Of a stretch of 64,000 nucleotides of DNA, positions 49,317 to 57,569 are shown one piece after another. Source of the DNA: Oceanicola sp. D3 (GTDB taxonomy: Bacteria; Pseudomonadota; Alphaproteobacteria; Rhodobacterales; Rhodobacteraceae). Positions within the stretch are counted from its first letter, which is position 1; each line of letters opens with the position of its first letter. The stretch covers positions 3,472,001 to 3,536,000 of the forward strand of contig NZ_CP040932.1 in the NCBI RefSeq assembly GCF_006351965.1, written 5' to 3'. Both the position numbers and the translations under genes were made by a program. Under the pieces are notes generated by a model, which had not been told where the DNA came from, did not search any database, and worked only from the letters and a program-made list of their open reading frames with translations.

Positions 49317-50137
49317 GGCTTCACGAAGCGGGCGCCAATCTCGCGCCGCTCGCCGCTGTTTCCGCCGCCCAGAAAGCGCACCGTGCCGCCCGGGTTCAAC
49401 GCGCCGCCGCCCGAGGAGAGCTGCTCCATCAGCACGCTCAGCACGGGCTCCAGCTCGGTGCCCAGCGCCACCGGGCGGCCCTGCATCGTGGCCTTGGCCG
49501 AGACCACCGAGGCCACCTGCGGCCCGCGTGCGCCGATGGTGAAGATTGGCGCGCCCGAAGAGCCGAAATCGACCGAGCAGGTGAACATCAGCACACCGCC
49601 GCGCCGTTCCATCACCTCGCAGCCGCTTTCATAGGCGGGCGCTTCGGCCCGGTCTTGCGCATAGGAGATAACGCTGACGCTATCGCCCGCGCCCGGCGCA
49701 TCGGCGGTGTCAAACGGGGTGACGCGGATGTTGCGGATTGGCCTGTCGAGCTGCAGCAGCGCAACGTCCAGCGCGACCCGGTCCAGCTGGTCGCGCCCTT
49801 CATACACATAATCCGGATGGGTCACCGCCCGGCGCACACCGCGATAGGCCTCTGCCCGCCCGTTGCGCCAGCCTGCGCGAAACTCCACGCCAGACACATC
49901 CACCCGCGCGCCGGTATCCATCTCGTAAAGGCAATGCGCCGCCGTCAGCACCAGATCAGGCGCGATGAGCGCGCCGGTGCAAAAGCTCTTGCGCCCCATT
50001 TCCAGCCGCCCGACGGCTTCCCAGCCGCGCCCCTGGTCACTGGTGGCAAGGCTCGTCAGGCCGGTTTCCTGCGCAGAGGCAGGGAGGCTGGCAAGGGCGA
50101 GGAGCCCGGTGAGGGCAGAGAGGAAAGCGTTGCGCAT
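49313..50137 (-). CDS. secreted trypsin-like serine protease (first of a tandem pair)
   Basis: This 274-residue protein has a signal peptide (MRNAFLSALTGLLALASLPASA) and the triad His68 (TAAHC), Asp124 (LDVALLQLD) and Ser194 (GSSGAP). Sequence similarity to the next gene runs along the whole length (RGWEAVGRLEMGRKSFCTGALI against LGWEAVGRLDLGRGSFCSGALI), showing tandem duplication. The 4-bp overlap means both are translated from one message. Confidence 0.9.
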   Translation of the reverse strand: MRNAFLSALTGLLALASLPASAQETGLTSLATSDQGRGWEAVGRLEMGRKSFCTGALIAPDLVLTAAHCLYEMDTGARVDVSGVEFRAGWRNGRAEAYRGVRRAVTHPDYVYEGRDQLDRVALDVALLQLDRPIRNIRVTPFDTADAPGAGDSVSVISYAQDRAEAPAYESGCEVMERRGGVLMFTCSVDFGSSGAPIFTIGARGPQVASVVSAKATMQGRPVALGTELEPVLSVLMEQLSSGGGALNPGGTVRFLGGGNSGERREIGARFVKP

Positions 50138-50236
50138 GGCGGTCCCGGTCTGGTTCGGGGGCCTGCTTAGCGGTGGGGTTGGGCGATATTGTGGCGGCTC
50201 TGGCGCTGGCCGCGTGATCGTTGCAGGAAAGCCTCG

Positions 50237-51598
50237 TCAATTGACATCGGGGCAAAGCGCCGGAGGCTTCGGCCCGCCGGTGGCCCAATCCAGCAGTTCG
50301 ACGGTGTGCACGATGGGCGTGGCGGTGCCCGAGCCGATCTGCATCATGCAGCCGATGTTGCCTGCGGCGATGATGTCGGGGGCCTTGGCCTCCAGCGTGC
50401 GCACCTTGCGGGCCTTGAGCTGGCCCGAAATCTCCGGCTGCATCAGGTTGTAGGTGCCCGCCGAACCGCAGCAGAGGTGGCTGTCGGCCGGTTCGACCAC
50501 CTCGAAGCCCGCCGCCTTCAGCAGCGCCTTGGGGTGGTCCTTGATCTTCTGGCCGTGCTGGAGCGAGCAGGCGGCGTGATAGGCCACGCGGATCGGGCCG
50601 CTGCCCTCGCCGGATTGCGCCTTGGCATCGGTGCCGGCGATCTCGGATTTGGCGAGGTTGCGCGCCTCCACCGGGGCCTCGGGCATCAGGTCGGCCAGCA
50701 CCTCGGAGATATCCTTGGCGATCCCGGCCACCCGGGCGGCCTGATCGGCAAGCTCGGTTTGCGCGAACATGTGGCCATAGTCCTTGACCGTGGTGCCGCA
50801 GCCGGAGGTGTTGATAACGATGGCATCGAGCCCCTGCCCCTCCATCTCCGCCGCCCATGCCCGGATGTTTTTACCCGCCGTTCCGTGGGCTTCGGCCTCG
50901 CGGCCCATGTGATGCGTCAGCGCCCCGCAGCAACCGGCGCCCTCGGCCACCACCACCTCGCAACCAAGCCGGGTGAGCAACCGGATGGTGGCATCGTTGA
51001 TGTCGGTGTTCAGCGCCTTCTGGGCACAGCCGGTCATCAGCGCCACCCGCTTGCGGCGCGGGGCCGTGGGGGCGAAGCTTTGCGGGTCGTCGTTGCGGCT
51101 GACCGGGGGGATGACGGCGGGGGCCATCTCCAGCATCGCACGCAACCGAGCCGAGGGGATCAGCCCGCGAAACGGCCGCCCGATCTTGGCTCCCAACAGC
51201 GCCAGCCGGAACCGCCCCGGGTAGGGCAGGATGCGGGCGAGGATCCAGCGCAGGGCGCGGTCACCCAGAGGCCGTTTGTAGCGCTCTTCGATATAGGCGC
51301 GGGCGTGGTCGACGAGGTGCATGTAATGCACGCCGGAGGGGCATGTCGTCATGCAGGCGAGGCAGGAGAGGCAGCGGTCGATGTGCTTGACGGTTTTCTC
51401 GTCGGGCACGCGCTCGTTTTCGAGCATGTCCTTGATCAGGTAGATCCGGCCACGGGGGCTGTCGAGTTCATCGCCCAGCACCTGATAGGTCGGGCATGTG
51501 GCGGTGCAAAAGCCACAGTGGACGCAGGCGCGCAGGATCTCATTGGCGCGTGCGGTGCCCGGATCAGCCAGTTGGGCTTCGGTGAATTCGGTCTTCAT
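50237..51598 (-). CDS. glcF: glycolate oxidase iron-sulfur subunit GlcF
   Basis: GlcF passes electrons from the flavin subunits of glycolate oxidase, which turns glycolate into glyoxylate. The 453-residue protein has two 4Fe-4S sets, Cys25/28/31/35 (CVHCGFCTATCP) and Cys76/79/82/86 (CLSCLACMTTCP), and two CCG domains with GCAQKAL, GCCGALTHHMG and LCCGSAGTYNL. Its ATG overlaps the glcE stop by 4 bp. Confidence 0.97.
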   Translation of the reverse strand: MKTEFTEAQLADPGTARANEILRACVHCGFCTATCPTYQVLGDELDSPRGRIYLIKDMLENERVPDEKTVKHIDRCLSCLACMTTCPSGVHYMHLVDHARAYIEERYKRPLGDRALRWILARILPYPGRFRLALLGAKIGRPFRGLIPSARLRAMLEMAPAVIPPVSRNDDPQSFAPTAPRRKRVALMTGCAQKALNTDINDATIRLLTRLGCEVVVAEGAGCCGALTHHMGREAEAHGTAGKNIRAWAAEMEGQGLDAIVINTSGCGTTVKDYGHMFAQTELADQAARVAGIAKDISEVLADLMPEAPVEARNLAKSEIAGTDAKAQSGEGSGPIRVAYHAACSLQHGQKIKDHPKALLKAAGFEVVEPADSHLCCGSAGTYNLMQPEISGQLKARKVRTLEAKAPDIIAAGNIGCMMQIGSGTATPIVHTVELLDWATGGPKPPALCPDVN

Positions 51599-52698
51599 GC
51601 CATCAGGCCCCTGTTCAGAATGCCGCGCGGGTCAAACTTGGCCCGCAGCCCGGCGGTGAGCGCGGCAAGCGCGGGCGGCTCGGGGTGGAAGCGGGCGATG
51701 CTGCCCCCCTGCCCCCGCACCCGCGTCGCGTGGCCGTCAAAGGGGCCGAGCGTAGCGCGCAGGTCGGTGCCCGGCGCGACAGCGGCCCAGATGAGCCCGC
51801 CGCCCCAGTCGAGCATCACCTTCGCGCCCTCGGGCAGCCGCGCCGCGAGGCCGGGCGCGTCGGAGGGCTTGCAATGCAGCCGCCAGACATCCTCTTCCCC
51901 GCCCGCGAAGCGCTCCACATCGCGGAACCAGGGCCAGTCATGGGTGTCGCTCAGGGTGGTCTCGACCTCACCGAAGGGGGCGAGATGCGCCTTCAGCCGG
52001 TCGAGCCGGTAGGTGACCGACGCCTGCATTCCCTCGATCCGCAGCTGCGTCGAGGGCCGGTCATTGGCTGAGAGGTCGGTATGGCAGGCCGCCGTCACCT
52101 CCCATGGCGTGCCCAGCGCGGCGCTCATCGCCGCCACCGCATCGCCCACCGAAAGCCCGTCGATGGAAAGCACGCCCGCCACCTCGGGCTTCGGCAGCAC
52201 CTTCAGCGACACCTCCGTCAACACCCCAAGCGTGCCGTGGCTTCCGGCCATCAGCTTCACCAGATCGTAGCCGGTAACATTCTTCATCACCCGCCCGCCG
52301 TTCTGCACCACGCGGCCCGCGCCATCGACAAAACGCACCCCAAGCAGGAAATCCCGCGCCGCGCCCACAGAAACCCGCCGGGGGCCGCTGGCATTGGCCG
52401 CCACGACGCCGCCAATGGTGCTCTCTCCCTCGGTGCCGAGCAGCCCGCGCATGTCGGGCACCTCGAAGGCCAGCCGCTGCCCTTCCGCCGCCAGCGCCGC
52501 CTCGATCTCTGCCACCGGCGTGCCTGCCTGCGCCACCAGCGTCAGCGCGCCCGGCTCGTAGAGCGAAATGCCGCGCCCCGCGTAGCGCAGCGCCGCGCCC
52601 TCGGCCACGATCCCGCGCGTGCCGCCACCGCGCACCGAGACTGGCGATCCCGCGCCTGCAAGCGCCTCTGCCAGTTCCGCCTCGCTTGCCGGCTCCAT
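51595..52698 (-). CDS. glcE: glycolate oxidase FAD-binding subunit GlcE
   Basis: GlcE is the shorter flavin subunit of the glycolate oxidase complex. ATG 52698 (MEPASEAELAEAL) is chosen because relatives begin just before this helix; ATG 52716 is also in frame but coincides with the interspersed 22-bp motif. The 367-residue protein shows the FAD-binding VRGGGTRG, STIGGVVAANASGPRR and NVTGYDLVKLMAGSHGTLGVLTEV motifs. It lies between glcD and glcF. Confidence 0.95.
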   Translation of the reverse strand: MEPASEAELAEALAGAGSPVSVRGGGTRGIVAEGAALRYAGRGISLYEPGALTLVAQAGTPVAEIEAALAAEGQRLAFEVPDMRGLLGTEGESTIGGVVAANASGPRRVSVGAARDFLLGVRFVDGAGRVVQNGGRVMKNVTGYDLVKLMAGSHGTLGVLTEVSLKVLPKPEVAGVLSIDGLSVGDAVAAMSAALGTPWEVTAACHTDLSANDRPSTQLRIEGMQASVTYRLDRLKAHLAPFGEVETTLSDTHDWPWFRDVERFAGGEEDVWRLHCKPSDAPGLAARLPEGAKVMLDWGGGLIWAAVAPGTDLRATLGPFDGHATRVRGQGGSIARFHPEPPALAALTAGLRAKFDPRGILNRGLMA

Positions 52699-52713
52699 GA
52701 TGCTCAACCTGTT

Positions 52714-52735
52714 CATTTTCTTGCTCTAAATATCC
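52714..52735 (-). repeat. interspersed 22-bp motif, copy 3
   Basis: On the minus strand GGATATTTAG then AGCAAGAAAATG, between glcD and glcE. The closing ATG is the upstream candidate start of glcE. Confidence 0.7.
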
Positions 52736-52754
52736 AATCCCGACCCAGCAGCGC

Positions 52755-54200
52755 TCACGCCGCCTGTTCCGGCGCGCGCCGCCGCCCCGCAGAGACCGTC
52801 AGCGGAAACACCTTGGCCGGGTTCAGGATCCAGCCCGCATCGAACACGTCTTTTACGTCCATCTGCGCGGCCAGATCATCGGGGCGATATTGCACCTCCA
52901 TCAGGTCGCGCTTCTCGATGCCCACGCCATGCTCGCCTGTCAGGCAACCGCCGACCTCGACGCAGAGCTTGAGGATCTCGGCACCGAATTGCTCGCAGAG
53001 CTCCAGCTGCCCCTCCTCGTTGGCGTTGAACAGGATCAGCGGGTGCATGTTGCCATCCCCGGCGTGGAAGACGTTGGCGACCTCCAGCCCGAACTCCTCG
53101 CTCATCTCCCCAATGCGGCGCAGCACGCGCGGCAGTTCGCTGACCGGGATGGTGCCATCAAGGCACATGTAGTCGTTGATCTGGCCCATCGCGCCGAAGG
53201 CCGATTTGCGCCCCAGCCAGATGCGGGCGCTTTCGTCGGCGCTTGCGCTTTGGCGCAATTCCACCGGGTTCAGCTCTTCAGCGATGCCGCAGATCAGTGC
53301 CAGCTGCGCGTCAATCTCGGCCTCCGAGCCTTCGACCTCCACGATCAGGAGCGCCTCGCAATCAGGGTAGCCCGCCCCGGCGAAGGCCTCGGTGGCGCGG
53401 ATGCAGGGGCGGTCCATAAACTCGATGGCCACGGGCAGCACGCCCGCCTTGATGATGTTGGTCACGCATTGGCCCGCCACTTCGGAGCTGTCGAAACCGA
53501 TCAGCACGGGCCGCGCGCCCTCGGGCTTGGGCAGGATCCGCAGCCAGGCTTCAGTGACCACGCCAAGCTGGCCTTCGGAGCCGCAGATGAGGCCGAGCAG
53601 GTCGAGGCCGTTCGCGTCCATCCACGGGCCACCGACCTTGGTGATCGTGCCATCGGCCAGCACCATCGTCACGCCGAGCAGGTTGTTGGTGGTCACGCCG
53701 TACTTGAGGCAATGCGCGCCGCCGGAGTTCATGGCGATGTTGCCCGCGATGGCGCAGGCGAGTTGGCTCGACGGGTCGGGGGCATAGAAGAAGCCATCGG
53801 CCTCCACCGCGCCTGTGACGCTCAGGTTGGTGCGCCCGGTTTGCACATGCACGTAGCGGTCGGGGTAGTTGCTTTCGAGCACCTCGGCCATGCGGGCGAC
53901 GCCGAGGATGACGCAATCCGCCGTGGGCAGCGCCCCACCCGCCAGCGAAGTGCCCGCGCCGCGCGGCACCACGGGCACGCCTTCCTCGTGGCACACCTTC
54001 AGCGCAGCGGAGACCTCTTCGGTGGTGGAGGGCAGCACCACGGCAAGCGGCGGGCACTTGTAGGCGGTGAGCGCGTCGCACTCATAGGCCCGCACCTCCT
54101 CCTCCGCGTCGATCACGCCGCCGGGCAGGGCCGCGCGCAGGCGGGCGACGATCCGGGCCTTACGGGCGAGGATTTGCGGATCTGGCTGGGGCATTTCCAT
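52755..54200 (-). CDS. glcD: glycolate oxidase subunit GlcD
   Basis: GlcD is the catalytic FAD subunit that oxidises glycolate. The start is ATG 54200 (MEMPQPDPQILARKARIV), preceded by GGAGGGAG; the frame continues 165 codons upstream into non-homologous DNA. The 481-residue protein has the FAD-binding PRGAGTSLAGGA near residue 78, AGNIAMNSGGAHCLKYG and the C-terminal GDGNMHPLIL and TGEHGVGIEKR. It leads the glcDEF set. Confidence 0.97.
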   Translation of the reverse strand: MEMPQPDPQILARKARIVARLRAALPGGVIDAEEEVRAYECDALTAYKCPPLAVVLPSTTEEVSAALKVCHEEGVPVVPRGAGTSLAGGALPTADCVILGVARMAEVLESNYPDRYVHVQTGRTNLSVTGAVEADGFFYAPDPSSQLACAIAGNIAMNSGGAHCLKYGVTTNNLLGVTMVLADGTITKVGGPWMDANGLDLLGLICGSEGQLGVVTEAWLRILPKPEGARPVLIGFDSSEVAGQCVTNIIKAGVLPVAIEFMDRPCIRATEAFAGAGYPDCEALLIVEVEGSEAEIDAQLALICGIAEELNPVELRQSASADESARIWLGRKSAFGAMGQINDYMCLDGTIPVSELPRVLRRIGEMSEEFGLEVANVFHAGDGNMHPLILFNANEEGQLELCEQFGAEILKLCVEVGGCLTGEHGVGIEKRDLMEVQYRPDDLAAQMDVKDVFDAGWILNPAKVFPLTVSAGRRRAPEQAA

Positions 54201-54291
54201 GGGCGCGGCTCCCTCCCTTGCTGAATTGGTCAGAAAATATAACCAATTTTGCCATCTGGCAACCGGCGCTGGCGCGACATAGGGTCCGGCC

Positions 54292-54990
54292 ATGGATCTG
54301 ATGCCGCTTCTTGCCCCTTTCACCAGCACCGATGGCGTTGCCGTCGCGCTCATTCTGACGCTTTGGGCCGGGCTGGGCTGGGTGGTGGAGCACCCGCCTG
54401 CGGGCAAGCCCTCGGTTTCGGTTTTGATGCAGGAGTACCGCCGCAACTGGCTGCGCGAGCATATCACCCGGCAGCCACGCATCTTTGACGCCACCATTCT
54501 GGGCAGCCTGCGGCAGGGCACCACGTTTTTTGCCTCCGCCTGCATGATCTCAATCGGTGGCGGGCTGGCGGTGATCGGCAATCCCGAGCAACTGACCGGC
54601 CTTGCCGAAGACCTCTCGCTTGGCACCACCTCTACGCTGGCCTTCGAGGTTAAGATCACGCTGATCCTGTTTTTCCTCGCCAATGCCTTCCTCAAGTTCG
54701 TCTGGGCGCACCGGCTGTTTGGCTACACCTCGGTGGTGATGGGGGCGATTCCGAATGATCAGGATGATCCCTCCACCTACCCGCGTGCCGCCAAGGCTGC
54801 CGAGATCAACATCGCCGCCGCCAAGAGCTTCAATCGCGGGATGCGGTCGATCTACTTTGCGCTGGGGGCCCTTGGCTGGCTGGTGGGGCCGTGGGGGCTT
54901 GGGCTGGGCGCGGTGGTGACTTCGGTGGTGATCTGGCGCCGGGAGTTCTGGAGCCAGTCGCGCGAAGTGCTGATGCAGCCCGACAACTGA
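54292..54990 (+). CDS. DUF599 family membrane protein
   Basis: This 232-residue inner-membrane protein has about four hydrophobic helices. MQEYRRNWLREHITRQPRIFDATILGSLRQGTTFFAS in the first loop and KFVWAHRLFGYTSVVMGAIP later are DUF599 hallmarks. Function unknown. It is transcribed divergently from glcD with 91 bp between starts. Confidence 0.9.
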   Translation: MDLMPLLAPFTSTDGVAVALILTLWAGLGWVVEHPPAGKPSVSVLMQEYRRNWLREHITRQPRIFDATILGSLRQGTTFFASACMISIGGGLAVIGNPEQLTGLAEDLSLGTTSTLAFEVKITLILFFLANAFLKFVWAHRLFGYTSVVMGAIPNDQDDPSTYPRAAKAAEINIAAAKSFNRGMRSIYFALGALGWLVGPWGLGLGAVVTSVVIWRREFWSQSREVLMQPDN

Positions 54991-55053
54991 CTGGCCCGGT
55001 CGCTAACAGCCATGTGAGTGCGCTGCAGCGTCATCTATGCCATGCTGCGCCAC

Positions 55054-55398
55054 ATGCGCTGGATTGCTCTTACCCTCTTCGCCCTTCCCGCCCATGCCGA
55101 CCCTGCCGTTGTTGAGGCGGTCACGGCCACGCCATCGGGCAGGGCCTGGCGCTTTGAAGTGACGCTCAGCCACGGCGATACGGGCTGGGAAGATTATGCC
55201 AACGGCTGGCGCGTGACGAATGAAACCGGAAAGGTGCTTGGCACCCGCGTGTTGGCGCATCCGCATGTGGATGAGCAGCCCTTCACTCGCGGCCTCGGTG
55301 GCGTGAGGATTCCGCAAGGGGTGACTCGCGTGTGGATCGAAACGAGCACCCTCCCCGAAGGCTGGGATGGGGCGCGGTATCAGGTGGATCTGCGTTAG
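55054..55398 (+). CDS. small secreted protein, unknown function
   Basis: The 114-residue product, from ATG 55054, has a short signal peptide (MRWIALTLFALPAHA). A longer frame starts at 55018. The mature part is beta-rich with RAWRFEVTLSHGDTGWEDYANGWRVTNETGKVLGTRVLAHPHVDEQPFTR. This looks like a conserved periplasmic domain of Rhodobacterales, but I do not have a family name for it. It converges on the DUF4159 cluster. Confidence 0.75.
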   Translation: MRWIALTLFALPAHADPAVVEAVTATPSGRAWRFEVTLSHGDTGWEDYANGWRVTNETGKVLGTRVLAHPHVDEQPFTRGLGGVRIPQGVTRVWIETSTLPEGWDGARYQVDLR

Positions 55399-55460
55399 GC
55401 GGGTGGTGGGTTGGCCCCCACACCACAGTGGGCGCCACCCAGTGGGCGCGGGCTGTAGCC
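55399..55460. terminator. GTGGG/CCCAC palindromes between convergent genes
   Basis: Overlapping inverted GTGGG and CCCAC elements (GTGGGTTGGCCCCCAC and a second CCCAC...GTGGG) fill the gap between two convergent genes. It resembles the hairpin at 20610. Likely a bidirectional terminator or repeat element. Confidence 0.4.
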
Positions 55461-57569
55461 TCAGGCCGCTTTCGCGCCGCGCCGCCCTTCCACCAGCCAT
55501 GCGCCAAGTGTCAGCAGCGCCGCCAGCACGAGGAACAGCAGCGGGTTCACCAGCGGAATCACCGTGACATCTGCCGTAACATAGGCCCCGCGCGGGTTTA
55601 TCCCGATCCAGCCCCGGCCCGAGGCCACCCGGCCTTCGCGCACTTCGCGGATCGCCGGGGTGCCCTCTTCCAACGGCATTACCCCACCACGCCGAGCGTC
55701 GACCGCCGGTTCCACAACAGCGCCGGTTGCGATTGTCTCTTCAAATTCCTTGGGCGCTGACGGGCCAAGCGCGACCACGGCTGTCTTGTCGCCCTCGGCG
55801 AGCCGGTAGAGGCCAAGGTCGGGGCCTTCGAACACGCCCTGATAGAGCCCGGGCGACACCTCTGTAAGCGGCACCACATGCACCGTGCCATCGGGGGCCG
55901 TCACCTCCACCTCGGAGGGCGCATCCCCGAGCGTGCGGCGGGTGATTGTCATCTCCTGGCCTACGGCTTCGGCTGTCAGGCTCTCTTCTTCGAGATCCGG
56001 CTCTTTCATCATCCAATGCGCCAGCCGCCGCAGAAGCTCCAGCTGCGGGCCGCCGCCCTCGAAACCGCGCGACCAGAGCCATGCGTGATCGGAGGCCATC
56101 AGCGCCACCCGGCCCTCGCCGTGGCGTTGGAGCACCAGCAACGGGCGCTCTTCCAGCCCCGACATCACCACCTGTCCACCGTTCTCGCCGGGCGCTGGGA
56201 TAAGATCGACAAGGCGGAACCAGCGGCCCCAGCCCGGCACGCCCTCTTCCTCGGAGGGGTAGAGCGCTTCGAGGCCCTCGGTCACCGGGTGCTTCTCGCC
56301 CAGCTCGGTCACCTCGGGCAGGTAGCCCTCTTCCAGCACGCGGGCCGAGGGCGAGGCAGGCATGATGTCGCCCAGCGGCGAGCGGTAGATGCTGTCGGCG
56401 CTGGCAAAATCCGGCCCCGCCGCCACCAGCACAGCGCCGCCCCGCTCGACGTAATCGCGGATGTTGTCGAGGTATAGCGTGGGCAGGATACCGCGTCGCT
56501 TGTAGCGGTCGAAGATGATCAGGTCGAATTCGTCGATCTTCTCGATGAAGAGCTCGCGGGTGGGGAAGGCGATGAGCGACAGCTCACTCACTGGCACGCC
56601 GTCCTGCTTCTCGGGCGGGCGGAGGATGGTGAAATGCACGAGGTCGACCGAGCTGTCGGATTTCAGCAGGTTGCGCCATGTCCGCTCGCCGGGGTGCGGC
56701 TCGCCGCTGACCAAGAGCACCCGCAGGCGATCACGCACGCCGTTGATCTGCACCACGGCGGCGTTGTTGCGGTCGGTCAGCTCGCCCTCTGCCGTCGGGG
56801 TGATGAACTGGATCACGTTCTTGCCACCGTGGGAGAGCGTCACGGGCAGCGTCAGCTCCTCGCCCACCGGCACATCGTAGGTGCGCGGCTCCTCGCCATC
56901 CACGGCGATGGAGAGCGGCACGGTGGCGCCGCGCCCCGCCCCCGAAGGCAGATCGCCCTGGTCTTCGATCATCAGGGTCAGGGTGATTTCCTCGCCGAGG
57001 ATGCCGAAAGCGGGGGCGTTCTGCACCACGAGGCGGCGATCCCAGTCGGTGCTGTGACCGGTCATCAGCAGGTGCAGGGGCGCGGGCAGATCGGGCGTGC
57101 GCTCCATGTCGTGCACCCGCCCGTCAGAGATGAGGATGGCCCCGGCCACCCGCGCGCGCGGCTCTTCGGCCAGCGCCTCTGAGAGGGCGGCCATGGCGCG
57201 CGTGCCTTCGTCGCCCTCGCCATCGCCCACCACGGCCACGCGGGCCTCGGTGTTGGGCATCGCGGCGATCTGCGCCAGCACCCGGCCCAGGGCGGCCTGG
57301 GTCTGCTCGGCGCGGTCCGAGAGGCCCTGCGACGAGCTTTCATCCACCACTACCAGCACGATATCCGAAAGCGGGTTGCGCTCTTCCTGTTGTAGCGAGG
57401 GGTTGGCCAATGCCACCAGAAGGGCCGCAGCGGCGAGCGCCCGCAGCCACCAGCCCGCCAGCCCGCGCCAGATGGCGAGCGCGATGAACAGCACGGCCAG
57501 CGCGATTGCGGCATAGAGCGCGATCCATGGCAGGTGCGGATCGAAGATGATGCTGTCGGCGTTCATCAT
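55461..57569 (-). CDS. large membrane protein of the MoxR/DUF4159 cluster
   Basis: This 702-residue protein has two N-terminal helices (about 12-30 and 36-55), a von Willebrand-like start (SDIVLVVVDESSSQ), a long periplasmic region including a glutamine-amidotransferase-like part (YVERGGAVLVAAGPDF), and a C-terminal helix near 680. It is the last gene of the minus-strand moxR-DUF58-DUF4159 set and overlaps DUF4159 by 4 bp. Function of such clusters is unknown; a role in envelope or complex maturation is usually suggested. Confidence 0.85.
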   Translation of the reverse strand: MMNADSIIFDPHLPWIALYAAIALAVLFIALAIWRGLAGWWLRALAAAALLVALANPSLQQEERNPLSDIVLVVVDESSSQGLSDRAEQTQAALGRVLAQIAAMPNTEARVAVVGDGEGDEGTRAMAALSEALAEEPRARVAGAILISDGRVHDMERTPDLPAPLHLLMTGHSTDWDRRLVVQNAPAFGILGEEITLTLMIEDQGDLPSGAGRGATVPLSIAVDGEEPRTYDVPVGEELTLPVTLSHGGKNVIQFITPTAEGELTDRNNAAVVQINGVRDRLRVLLVSGEPHPGERTWRNLLKSDSSVDLVHFTILRPPEKQDGVPVSELSLIAFPTRELFIEKIDEFDLIIFDRYKRRGILPTLYLDNIRDYVERGGAVLVAAGPDFASADSIYRSPLGDIMPASPSARVLEEGYLPEVTELGEKHPVTEGLEALYPSEEEGVPGWGRWFRLVDLIPAPGENGGQVVMSGLEERPLLVLQRHGEGRVALMASDHAWLWSRGFEGGGPQLELLRRLAHWMMKEPDLEEESLTAEAVGQEMTITRRTLGDAPSEVEVTAPDGTVHVVPLTEVSPGLYQGVFEGPDLGLYRLAEGDKTAVVALGPSAPKEFEETIATGAVVEPAVDARRGGVMPLEEGTPAIREVREGRVASGRGWIGINPRGAYVTADVTVIPLVNPLLFLVLAALLTLGAWLVEGRRGAKAA

